DNA from: Pseudonocardia autotrophica
GTDB taxonomy: Bacteria; Actinomycetota; Actinomycetes; Mycobacteriales; Pseudonocardiaceae
DNA: 64,000 bases
Direction of reading: 5' to 3'
Assembly: GCF_003945385.1 (NCBI RefSeq)
Contig: NZ_AP018920.1
Span: 5,642,001 to 5,706,000 of the forward strand
Made by a program: the position numbers and the translations under genes. Each line of letters begins with the position of its first letter. Positions within the stretch are counted from its first letter, which is position 1. This document shows, one piece after another, positions 51,223-58,837 of this stretch. The notes below the pieces were generated by a model, which saw only the letters and a program-made list of their open reading frames with translations, searched no databases and was not told the DNA's origin.

Positions 51223-51855
51223 GGTGGGGTCACCCCTCTCCGGGGTCGTTAGCGTTGGAAAACAGACTGCGGCACGGTCGCACCGGACGCTGCCCTCTCC
51301 CCCGGTCTCCTTAGGACCCCCGGGAGGGGGGTCACCCCCCGTGGTCGCTGACTACGCACTGCCATACCCGCTGGTCAGAGGCGTGACCGTGAGCCAGCGG
51401 TGACCGAGTGGATCACGAGTGGATCATCACCGAGGCACTGAACGATCATGCTCTGACGTGCATCGTCGCAGGTCACGACAGGCGCGACCCCGGTATACAG
51501 TCCATGAGGGACGCGAGAGACGATCATGGCGTGGCGTGCACTGTGCACGGTGCTGCACCACGGTGATCCACTACGTGGTGCGTGGTGGTGCGTAGCGCAT
51601 GGACAGTGGCGCGGTGCACGTGCCGAGCTGCTTCTTTTGCCCTAGCTCCGTGGTGTGTGCATGGCCGATGCGTGCGATGCGATGTGCATGATCACGATGA
51701 CGTACACGACGTACACGACGTGCACATGCGTACTGCTGTCTGAGTGGCTCTGTGCGCTACGCAGGTACCACTCTGGTGTGATGGGCTAGAGACGTGCTGT
51801 GCGTGCGTCTGTGGCCTACACAGACAGCAGCACGCGCGTGTGTACGTACACCACA
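51223..51855. other. Noncoding control region of the element
   Basis: About 630 bases of markedly lower GC than the neighbours, with no credible gene. It has two tandem 11-mers CGAGTGGATCA (51405-51426), three tandem 9-mers GACGTACAC/GACGTACAC/GACGTGCAC (51699-51725), several GATCA/TGATC words, and a GTATAC near 51493 that could be a -10. Many short inverted repeats of GCACCAC/GTGGTGC type lie around 51550-51600. Candidate functions are packaging site, replication origin or promoter region for terS. Confidence 0.6.
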
Positions 51856-51883
51856 GCCCTGCCCGCTGGTGTGCGGGCAGGGC
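51856..51883 (-). terminator. Terminator of the small-protein operon
   Basis: GCCCTGCCCGC and GCGGGCAGGGC pair over 11 bp with a 6-base loop, 17 bases past the stop of the gene at 51901 on the minus strand. Confidence 0.7.
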
Positions 51884-51900
51884 GTGCGTCGTGGTGGTGG

Positions 51901-52113
51901 TCAGTCGTCGGCACCGTTGTGCCCGTAGGGCACAGGGCGAGGCTCCACGCCGTGGTGGCGGTAGTGGCGACGGCCGTACATGCCGGCGACCTGCGCGATC
52001 ATCACTTCCCGGTAGCCGCAGGTGCAGCGCAGCTCCACCTGGTGGTACCCACCGGCAGGGGTACGGGGCCCGTTGAGGACGGGCACCGCCCAGACGTTGA
52101 CCTCGTCGGTCAC
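51901..52113 (-). CDS. Element protein with Cys pair, 70 residues
   Basis: Last gene of the minus-strand operon, starting at GTG 52113 which overlaps the previous stop (GTGA). Sequence VTDEVNVWAVPVLNGPRTPAGGYHQVELRCTCGYREVMIAQVAG continues with a His-rich YGRRHYRHHGVEPRPVPYGHN. CTC plus several His could bind a metal. The middle (VELRCTCGYREVM) resembles the next gene's LLRCRCGLVETV, so the two may be paralogues. Confidence 0.6.
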   Translation of the reverse strand: MTDEVNVWAVPVLNGPRTPAGGYHQVELRCTCGYREVMIAQVAGMYGRRHYRHHGVEPRPVPYGHNGADD

Positions 52114-52292
52114 GGCCACTCTCCGCCCCGGTGGGCGACGACCAGTGCGTCCGCCCGCTGTGCCGGCACGGTCTCGACGAGGCCGCACCGGCACCGGAGC
52201 AGGACGTCCCCGGCAGCCGGCGGGAGGCTCTCGTACAGCGGGCCGACCAGGATCGGGTCGACCCGGACCCGGTGGACGATCGGGTTAGCCAC
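52110..52292 (-). CDS. Element protein with CRC motif, 60 residues
   Basis: GTG 52292 start, overlapping the preceding stop by eight bases. VANPIVHRVRVDPILVGPLYESLPPAAGDVLLRCRCGLVETVPAQRADALVVAHRGGEWP. The core LLRCRCGLVETV is like the HWARCRCGHTQIS of the upstream gene and LRCTCGYREVM of the downstream gene, suggesting a small-paralogue series. No known family recognised. Confidence 0.6.
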   Translation of the reverse strand: MANPIVHRVRVDPILVGPLYESLPPAAGDVLLRCRCGLVETVPAQRADALVVAHRGGEWP

Positions 52293-52503
52293 GGCGCGGC
52301 CCCCCAACGGGGTCCGGGGTCTCGTTCGGCTGCGGGTTCTCGGCGTGCCGCCGGATGAACTCGGCGGCATCCCCGGCGCGGAGCGAGATCTGCGTGTGCC
52401 CGCACCGGCAGCGGGCCCAGTGCTGCGGCCGTCGCGGGTCCGGCGAGTTGCGCACCGGCCCGCCGCCTTCCAGGCCGTGCGTGACCGGCTCAGACACGGT
52501 CAC
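52285..52503 (-). CDS. Element protein with CRC motif, 72 residues
   Basis: GTG start at 52503, overlapping the upstream stop by 14 bases. It contains RRPQHWARCRCGHTQISLRAGDAAEFIRRHAENPQPNE. CRC followed by a GDAAEFIRRHAE helix ending in His resembles a one-knuckle Zn site (C.C...H). It is the best-formed copy of the CRC series of three neighbouring genes. Confidence 0.6.
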   Translation of the reverse strand: MTVSEPVTHGLEGGGPVRNSPDPRRPQHWARCRCGHTQISLRAGDAAEFIRRHAENPQPNETPDPVGGPRRG

Positions 52504-52726
52504 GGCCGATGTGGTGCGACGCCCGCGGGCCGGCGCCGTGAGCGGCCTCGTGGGCCTCGCGCGTCACGACGGCGCAGTACCGCTCCGGCTGCTCGGCGTA
52601 CGGGAGGGGCGACCCGGACGCGTTGACCAGTGGCTTCTTCGCGTGCTGCTCGGCCATGTCCGCGGCGATCGCCCGCTGGCGGGCGGCAGGGTCGTTGCGG
52701 TCCACGGTGGTCCAGTCGACGGCCAT
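52490..52726 (-). CDS. Element protein, 78 residues
   Basis: Unrecognised basic protein MAVDWTTVDRNDPAARQRAIAADMAEQHAKKPLVNASGSPLPYAEQPERYCAVVTREAHEAAHGAGPRASHHIGRDRV. The first 40 residues are predicted helical and the C-terminus is His-rich. The ATG at 52726 lies two bases after the preceding gene's stop at 52729, so translation is probably coupled. Confidence 0.55.
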   Translation of the reverse strand: MAVDWTTVDRNDPAARQRAIAADMAEQHAKKPLVNASGSPLPYAEQPERYCAVVTREAHEAAHGAGPRASHHIGRDRV

Positions 52727-52728
52727 GA

Positions 52729-52938
52729 TCAGTTCCCCTCGGTGATCTCGACGACCGCGGCCAGCGGGGCGTGGTGCCGCCGCCCGGCCTCGGCCCAGGT
52801 GACGAAGTCGCGCCCCATCCCGGCGTGGCCCAGGTCGACGGCGAATGACCCGGCGTCGATGGGACGCGACTCCGCGTCGCCGGTCAGCCGGATCGCGGTC
52901 GCCTTCTTGGCTGTGTCCTTGCTCAGAACGCTGTTCAC
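52729..52938 (-). CDS. Element small protein, paralogue A (69 residues)
   Basis: GTG 52938 with GAGGAG upstream. VNSVLSKDTAKKATAIRLTGDAESRPIDAGSFAV...DFVTWAEAGRRHHAPLAAVVEITEGN. It shares KAT.I.L.GD, .D.GS.A, a central Trp, and HAPL/FAPR-AVVEI with the gene at 53029, so the two are tandem paralogues. The predicted fold is mostly beta strands. No known function. Confidence 0.62.
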   Translation of the reverse strand: MNSVLSKDTAKKATAIRLTGDAESRPIDAGSFAVDLGHAGMGRDFVTWAEAGRRHHAPLAAVVEITEGN

Positions 52939-53028
52939 TGTGGACTCTTCTCCTCGTTGGGCGTGAGCGGGCGTTGGCACGGCCGGCCGACGACGCCCGA
53001 CGTCGACCGGCCGTGGATCAGGGGTGGA

Positions 53029-53223
53029 TCAGAAGATCTCGACGACCGCGCTCCGCGGGGCGAAGTGGCGCGTCGTCGTCTCGCCGGCCGTCTCGGTCCA
53101 CGAGTAGTCGCCGAGGCGGCCGTGGTGCGGCTCGACGTTGTGCTCGGCGAGGCTGCCGGGGTCGACGTCGCGTGGGGCGACGTCGCCGATGAGCTTGATC
53201 TTGGTGGCGTTGGACAGGTTCAC
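53029..53223 (-). CDS. Element small protein, paralogue B (64 residues)
   Basis: GTG 53223 with GAGGAG seven bases upstream. VNLSNATKIKLIGDVAPRDVDPGSLAEHNVEPHHGRLGDYSWTETAGETTTRHFAPRSAVVEIF, paralogous to the gene at 52729. The same frame is open back to GTG 53376, which also has GGAGG four bases upstream. That longer product (115 residues) would add a Zn-ribbon segment, RRPCPDCGGLTRRDRCFWCCM, so both forms may be made. Confidence 0.58.
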   Translation of the reverse strand: MNLSNATKIKLIGDVAPRDVDPGSLAEHNVEPHHGRLGDYSWTETAGETTTRHFAPRSAVVEIF

Positions 53224-53330
53224 GATGTGCTCCTCAGGGGGTGGTCGGCCGGCGGGGCGCCGGGGCCGGACGGGACGGCGCGGTGGACGCGGAACGTCCA
53301 TGCAGCACCAGAAACAGCGGTCGCGGCGGG

Positions 53331-53597
53331 TCAGGCCGCCGCAGTCGGGGCAGGGTCGGCGGTCGTCTGCTGGCACGGAACCTCCGCGGCGGCGAGAGAT
53401 GCCCGGACCTCGGCGGCCCAGGTGGAGCGCAGCTCGTCGGGATCGCCGTCGAGCCGCGCGATCGTTGAAGGCCGCAGGCAGTAGGCGGCGATCAGCTCGT
53501 GCTCGGTCGGTGTGGCCGAGACGACGCCGGCGCGCACCCAGGACCGGGCGGTCCCGGGTGGCGTGCCGTAGACGGCGTCGAACTCCTCGGGGGTCAT
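53331..53597 (-). CDS. Element protein, 88 residues, possible HTH
   Basis: ATG 53597 overlaps the tape measure stop by one base. It starts MTPEEFDAVYGTPPGTARSWVRAGVVSATPTEHELIAAYCLRPSTIARLDG. The first 28 residues resemble the helix-turn-helix of MerR/excisionase-like proteins (EEFDAVYG...TARSWVRAGVV), but the match is weak. The C-terminus is Ala-rich. As a gene placed right after the tape measure it could instead be structural. Function open. Confidence 0.5.
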   Translation of the reverse strand: MTPEEFDAVYGTPPGTARSWVRAGVVSATPTEHELIAAYCLRPSTIARLDGDPDELRSTWAAEVRASLAAAEVPCQQTTADPAPTAAA

Positions 53598-56500
53598 CAG
53601 AAGGCCGCCGATCGGATCGCGAAGTCCTGCCGGCTGTTGAAGATGTCGATGTCGAGCACCTCGGCGAAGTGGTTCTCGTTGTGGATGTTGACCACCGGCC
53701 GCATCGCCTCACCGTCGCCGCCGCGGACCGCACCGGCGATGCCGGTGACCGGGGTCGGCCGGTCGAGCACGTCGACCAGGCGATCGAAGGTGCGGCTCTG
53801 GCCCTGGGTCAAGATGCGCTCGCCGCCGTGCGCGAGGACGAACTTCTCGCCGTGCCCGGGGATTACCCCGCCGGTGTCGTAGCCGACACCGCGGTAGGCC
53901 GCGGTGAGCGAGCCGTACCGCGCCAGCGCGTAGCGCATCGACGCGAGGATGTTCGACAGCGGGTCGTACGGACCGAGGTTGCGCCGCGGGTCCGCATAGG
54001 CGTTGTACGTCGGCTGGATCGTCTGCAGTAGACCCATCGAAGGCGTGCCGCGCTTCGCGTTGGAGTCCCACCGGTTAATCGCCCGCGGGTCGCCTCCGGA
54101 CTCGGTGCCGATCTGCATCAGCACGCGGTCGGCCAGGCTGGCCGGGTGGCCGAGCATCCGCAGGGCCTGCAAGACCAGGGGCCGCCAGCGCTCCGCGCCC
54201 GCCCGGCCGCCACCGCCGCCGGACATGCCGGCCATCATCGCGTCGTCCATCTTCCGGGCCTCGGCCCGCAACACGTCCTCGGCCTGCTTGATGATCCAGT
54301 CGACGCTGTTCGCCGGGAGGTCCCCGGACAGGGTCCCGTTGCGCGGCGGCGCCATCTTGCGCAGTGCATCCTTCGGCCCTGCGAGGGCCTCGGCGAGCAT
54401 GTCCGCGGCGTAGGCGATGACGCCCCCGCCGGCGGCGCTGGACAGACCGCCCTGCGCCCAGTGGACGTGGTTGTAGTGCTGCGCCCGGGTGCCGGCGTTG
54501 TAGGTGTGCGGGCGGCCGTTCTTCAGGTTGATGCCCGGGGTGTGGATCAGCTCGGCGGACCCGGGGAACCGGGATGCCAGCCACCGGTTCACGGCCAGCA
54601 TGAACGGCATGTCCATGCTCCGCGGGCCGGCGATGTCCACGGCCTGGCCGCGGCCGTGGTAGCCGGGGTCGCCCGGCCGGTAGCCGGACGTCAGCCGTGC
54701 GGCCGGGAACTGCTGGCGGACGGTGCCCCACATCTGCTGCCACGCGCCGCCCTGGGCGAACGTGGCGAGCTGACCGGCGCCGGCGAGCTGGCGCAGCCGC
54801 GCGACCTCGGCGTGACCGCCGGTCGCCTGCACCTCACGGGCCGTCCAGACGTGCTCTCCGGAGGACAGCATCGCCGGGATGCTGTCCGAGGTCCCGGTAC
54901 CCGGCCCGTGGACCGGGCCGCCGATCGCGTACTTCGCCGCAGGGAACCCGCCCAGCGGGAAGATCTTCCCGGCGGCGTCCCACAGGGCACGGGCCCCGGT
55001 GTTCCACGCGGTGTTGATCACCCATCGGACCGGGGAGTCGACGTGCCCGCGCAGCTCGTCCCACTTCCGGCGGGCGTTGTCCGAGGTCGCCGACCAGGTG
55101 GCGACCGACGACCCGAGCAGGCTCACCCAGGATCCGGAGACGTTGCGATCGAGCTCGCCCGCGGTGCGCGAGGCGTGGTCGCGGGTGGCGACCATCCGAC
55201 CGCCGATCGCGGTCTGGGTGTCGGCGAACCGACGGTCCGAGTCGGCGTACAACCCGGACCAGGAACCGGCCACGTTCCGGTGCAGCGCACCGGCCTCGCC
55301 GATGGCGGTGACACCGGTCTGCGCCATGCGGGTACCGACGGTGCCCTGAACCTGGCCGAAGGATCGATCGGTGACCCCGGGGAGCTGACCGAACTGTCCG
55401 GCGACACCGGTCCGCAGACCGGTCGCGCCGGTGGTGCCAGCGAACAGCGCGGCTGCCATCCTGGAACTGACGGTTGACTCGACCGTCGACCAGTGCCGCT
55501 CGGTGTCGGTGCCGACACCAGCCCAGATCCGGCCGAGCTCGGCCCGGAAGGCGCGCAGGTCGGCGAGCGCGCCGTCCAGCCCGCCCATGCCACCGCCACC
55601 GGAGACGGCGCCGCCGGAGGCGTAGCGCGGGACCGAGGATCCGGCGGCGCGGCCGACCCGGCCGCCGGCGGCGAACCGCGGCACGATGTCCGCGCGGCCC
55701 TCGTTGAGGGCGCGCATCTTCGCGTCGCCGAGGTCGGCGACCGTGGCGGCCTTGATCACCCACTCGCCGTCGGACAGCAGCGCCGGGATCGAGTCGGACG
55801 TCCCGGAACCCGGCCCGTGGATCGGGCCACCCGTCGCGCGGGCCGGCCAGTGCTCGGCCATGTTCGCCGACGGCGTCCGCGCGTTCACCCGATCATGGAT
55901 GAGCCGGACCCGGGTCTCGATGACCCGCGGGACCAGGGCGAGCTCGTCCACGTACTTCCGGGCCGCCTCCTCGGACATGCCCATCTCGCGGGCCGTCCGG
56001 TAGAGCTGATCCTCGTGGCCCTTCGCGAGGCTGGTTGCCTCGCCGACCGTGAGGCCGTGCTCCTTCTTCGCCTCGATGTCGCGCAGCGCGGCGTCGCGCA
56101 TCCCGTTCAGCGCGGACTGGTTCCGGATGCCCTGCTCGGTGTTCCAGTCCAGCGTCGCGCCGTTCTGCGCGATCGACTCCTTCGCCTGCAGCTTCGCCTG
56201 GGCGAAGGCGAACTCCGCGTCCTTCGACGCCATCATGGTGTCGCGGTTGCGGATCAGCGCCGCGGTGTGCGTGTCCACGCCCAGCGAGTTCGCGTACTGC
56301 TGCAGCTCCAGCGCCTTGTTCGCCGCGGTGAGGTTCGATGCGGCCTGCTGCGCCTGCAGCGAGTTCGGGCCGAACTTCGCGATGGCGTCGTTGTGCAACG
56401 CCTGCGCCTTCGTGACGGTCAGGCTCGCCGCCTCCAGCGGCGGAGCCTTCGCGATCATGGCGTCGTACTCGCGGACCACGTCCGCGAGGGCCTGCGCGTC

Positions 56501-58219
56501 GAGACGGGCAGCCTCGGCGGCCTTGTCGTGCGCCTCGCCAGAAAGGGCGACGCCCGTCGCGTAGCCGGGCTGCGATTCGATCATCGCGTCCATGACGGTC
56601 TGCTGGCGCTCCAGCGCGGAGCGCTGCTTCTCGACGGCCTCGGCGAACGTCAGCGATCCGTTCGCGACGCCCTGCGCAGCTTCCTCGGAGCGGTCGCGCA
56701 ACAACTCATAACCACCCGCGGCGGCGAGCAGGCCGAGCCCCAGGACCGGCAAGTACCCACCGACGCCGCGCAGCGCGCCGCCGACGCGCGACGTCTGCTT
56801 GGCGCCACCCGACGCCGAAGCGGCGGCCCGGTCGAACCGGCCGGCGAGGCCGTCCAGGCCGCCCCGGACACCGCTGATCGCGGCGGACGCGCCGCGCCAG
56901 GCGATCATGCCTGCGGCGATCGGACCGACCAGCGGGGCGACCGCCTGCAAGGTGGCCAGCAGTGGCCGCAGGACGGTCCCGGTCAGGGTGCCGAGCACCT
57001 CCACCGTCGGCCGGGCCGACTCGGTCAACGCGCTGAACGCGTCGCCGGCGGCGCGCAGCGTGCCGCTGCCGGAGAGGTTCTGCACGAAGTCGAGGGCCAT
57101 CCCGGCGAGGTCGCGCAGCCCGGGGATGAACGCGTCCACATCGGAGCGGATGCCGCGCAGGGTCTCGCGGATCGCGGCCTGGCCCTGCCAGGAGTCGGAC
57201 CAGGCGTGCGCCCTCTCCGTCATCCGCTCCAACGAGCCGATGACATCGACCCCGGCCAGCTCGGCACCGCGGCCGAGACCGGCCATCAGGCCACCGGTGT
57301 GGCGCAGCACGTTGCCGAGCTGCGCCGCCTCGGCCTGGCCTTCGCGCATCCAGCGCTGCAGGTCGCCGCTGTAGCGGGCGCGCTGAATGGCGTCCGACCA
57401 GCGACGGGTCATCAGCTCGAAGTGCAGAGCGAGCTCGGGGAGCTCGCGCGCGCCGACCGCGGACATGTCCCGCCAGATGCGGGTCAGGTTCACGATCGTC
57501 GGACCGAGACGCTTCGCGGCCTCCGCGGTGTGCTCCAGCCCGTTGCTGGTGTCGCGCACCGACTCCGCGGTGTTGACGAAGTCGATGAACTGTCCGGCGG
57601 CGTTGCCGAGCTCGGTCGCCAGCGCACCGGCCGCGCGCTCCGCGACCGGCAGGTACCGGCGGCCGAACTCGTCGAGGCGCTCGGCCTGGCCTCGGAACAG
57701 CGCGCCCTGGATGCTGCGCTGCACGTCGCGCCACGCCGCGGACTGGCTGCGCAGCTCGGCCGCCGCCCGGCGGGCGGACGGGGCGAGCTCGTCGAGGGCC
57801 TCGCCGCCCCTGGACACGCCGTCGGCGAACCCGGACACGCCGACGGCGAGCACCCCGACGCCGGCGGCGGCGGACGTGGCGAGAGCCGGCAGCAGGGCCA
57901 GTACGCCCGTGAGCTGCTTCGCCGAGGCGATGGCCGACGCGGCCCACGGAGCCGCGGCCACGCCGGCCGTGGCGATCGCCGGGATCTTCAACGAGTGCGC
58001 GTCGAGATGCAGCCCTCTGAGTTCGCGCCTCAACCCCCGGACCTGACGGGTCGACCGGTCGACGCCGCGGACCTCGGCGGTCGCACGGACATGCGTGCCG
58101 TCGAGGCGCTCGGCCTCGCGTCGCAGGATGCGGGTCGCCCCGGTCGCCTGCGAGGCGTCCTTCGCGAACGCATCCAGGCCCGTGACCTTGATCCGTACCG
58201 AGACGGTCCTGTCAGCCAC
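53597..58219 (-). CDS. Phage tail tape measure protein with two hydrolase domains
   Basis: Intact 1540-residue protein. The N-terminal 100 residues are beta/helical with VSVRIKVTGLDAFAKDASQATG, then long Ala-rich helices with hydrophobic segments (VLALLPALATSAAAGVGVLAVGVSG and YLPVLGLGLLAAAGGY). Two copies of GGP(I/V)HGPG(S/T)GTSDSIPA lie near residues 800 and 1100. An M15-type peptidase region near 1176-1255 has SGYRPGDPGYHGRGQAVDI and YNHVHWA. An SLT lysozyme region near 1363-1443 has IGTESGGDPRAIN and PSMGLLQTIQ. Such proteins set tail length and help cross the cell wall. No frameshift or stop is seen. Confidence 0.93.
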   Translation of the reverse strand: MADRTVSVRIKVTGLDAFAKDASQATGATRILRREAERLDGTHVRATAEVRGVDRSTRQVRGLRRELRGLHLDAHSLKIPAIATAGVAAAPWAASAIASAKQLTGVLALLPALATSAAAGVGVLAVGVSGFADGVSRGGEALDELAPSARRAAAELRSQSAAWRDVQRSIQGALFRGQAERLDEFGRRYLPVAERAAGALATELGNAAGQFIDFVNTAESVRDTSNGLEHTAEAAKRLGPTIVNLTRIWRDMSAVGARELPELALHFELMTRRWSDAIQRARYSGDLQRWMREGQAEAAQLGNVLRHTGGLMAGLGRGAELAGVDVIGSLERMTERAHAWSDSWQGQAAIRETLRGIRSDVDAFIPGLRDLAGMALDFVQNLSGSGTLRAAGDAFSALTESARPTVEVLGTLTGTVLRPLLATLQAVAPLVGPIAAGMIAWRGASAAISGVRGGLDGLAGRFDRAAASASGGAKQTSRVGGALRGVGGYLPVLGLGLLAAAGGYELLRDRSEEAAQGVANGSLTFAEAVEKQRSALERQQTVMDAMIESQPGYATGVALSGEAHDKAAEAARLDAQALADVVREYDAMIAKAPPLEAASLTVTKAQALHNDAIAKFGPNSLQAQQAASNLTAANKALELQQYANSLGVDTHTAALIRNRDTMMASKDAEFAFAQAKLQAKESIAQNGATLDWNTEQGIRNQSALNGMRDAALRDIEAKKEHGLTVGEATSLAKGHEDQLYRTAREMGMSEEAARKYVDELALVPRVIETRVRLIHDRVNARTPSANMAEHWPARATGGPIHGPGSGTSDSIPALLSDGEWVIKAATVADLGDAKMRALNEGRADIVPRFAAGGRVGRAAGSSVPRYASGGAVSGGGGMGGLDGALADLRAFRAELGRIWAGVGTDTERHWSTVESTVSSRMAAALFAGTTGATGLRTGVAGQFGQLPGVTDRSFGQVQGTVGTRMAQTGVTAIGEAGALHRNVAGSWSGLYADSDRRFADTQTAIGGRMVATRDHASRTAGELDRNVSGSWVSLLGSSVATWSATSDNARRKWDELRGHVDSPVRWVINTAWNTGARALWDAAGKIFPLGGFPAAKYAIGGPVHGPGTGTSDSIPAMLSSGEHVWTAREVQATGGHAEVARLRQLAGAGQLATFAQGGAWQQMWGTVRQQFPAARLTSGYRPGDPGYHGRGQAVDIAGPRSMDMPFMLAVNRWLASRFPGSAELIHTPGINLKNGRPHTYNAGTRAQHYNHVHWAQGGLSSAAGGGVIAYAADMLAEALAGPKDALRKMAPPRNGTLSGDLPANSVDWIIKQAEDVLRAEARKMDDAMMAGMSGGGGGRAGAERWRPLVLQALRMLGHPASLADRVLMQIGTESGGDPRAINRWDSNAKRGTPSMGLLQTIQPTYNAYADPRRNLGPYDPLSNILASMRYALARYGSLTAAYRGVGYDTGGVIPGHGEKFVLAHGGERILTQGQSRTFDRLVDVLDRPTPVTGIAGAVRGGDGEAMRPVVNIHNENHFAEVLDIDIFNSRQDFAIRSAAF

Positions 58220-58388
58220 GGGTCACCGCCTCACGGGTGCGGACCCGCGCGGCGGCGGGACGGGGAACGAGTGCGTGCGCAGCAGCGTGCGCGACGCGGC
58301 AGGTGTCGCAGCGGCGCTGCGCACCAGACCGGGGCCGGTACCAGGTCCGGCAGACAAGGCATAGCTTGTCCGAAGTGGGCAGAGCCAC
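58212..58388 (-). CDS. Zinc-ribbon element protein, 58 residues
   Basis: VALPTSDKLCLVCRTWYRPRSGAQRRCDTCRVAHAAAHALVPRP... has CLVC and CDTC spaced 11 residues apart, a four-Cys zinc ribbon with a basic linker. GTG 58388 is chosen; GTG 58400 is an alternative. The stop overlaps the tape measure ATG by eight bases, so it probably drives translation of that gene. Normal siphophages have tail assembly chaperones at this place; this protein resembles none. Confidence 0.6.
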   Translation of the reverse strand: MALPTSDKLCLVCRTWYRPRSGAQRRCDTCRVAHAAAHALVPRPAAARVRTREAVTRG

Positions 58389-58837
58389 GGGGATCCTCAC
58401 GGGGGGTCGGGAGAGGGTGTGCCGGCCCGCCCGGTCGCCGGTCCACGCCCGGAACCTGTCGGGCGTCGCAACGGGGGACGGCGGGGTACGGCTGGAACCC
58501 GCCAACGGCAGACCGGGCGGGCCGGCACGGGCCCCTCCTCGTGGTGGCCGCGGGCGTAATACGCGGCCGGAGGGGCGATCAGGAGATGGGGCCGGACGCG
58601 GAGCGTCTACGGCTGTCCCATCCTACTGGGTAGTCTACCCTAGGGGGGTGACTGCGGGACATCGCCGACGATCAGGCGGCGGCGCCACCTGACGACGTCA
58701 CAGAAGGCGATGGTCGGGGCGCGGGTCGCGATCCGTCCAACGGGTCACCCCGGCCATGCGAGTAATGGTGCAAAAGAAACACTTGACCTGCCTCCGTCTC
58801 GCCAGCAGGTCGCCGGCCTGTTGGGCATCGCCGACGA
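58389..58837. other. Element intergenic region with operator and direct repeats
   Basis: About 450 bases between the putative replication gene and the tape measure operon. GGGTAGTCTACCC (58628-58640) is a perfect 13-bp palindrome beside TAGGAT (58625-58620, minus strand), a plausible -10 for the tape measure operon. A 25-base exact direct repeat is at 58660-58684 and 58826-58850 (second copy inside the replication gene end). An AT-rich stretch is near 58765-58785. Confidence 0.55.

Noticed and set aside
51744..52076. Cys-rich 110-codon plus-strand ORF in the element control region
   Set aside because: No ribosome site, and composition follows the TGC/GTG-rich repeats. It overlaps the terminator and a better-supported minus-strand gene.
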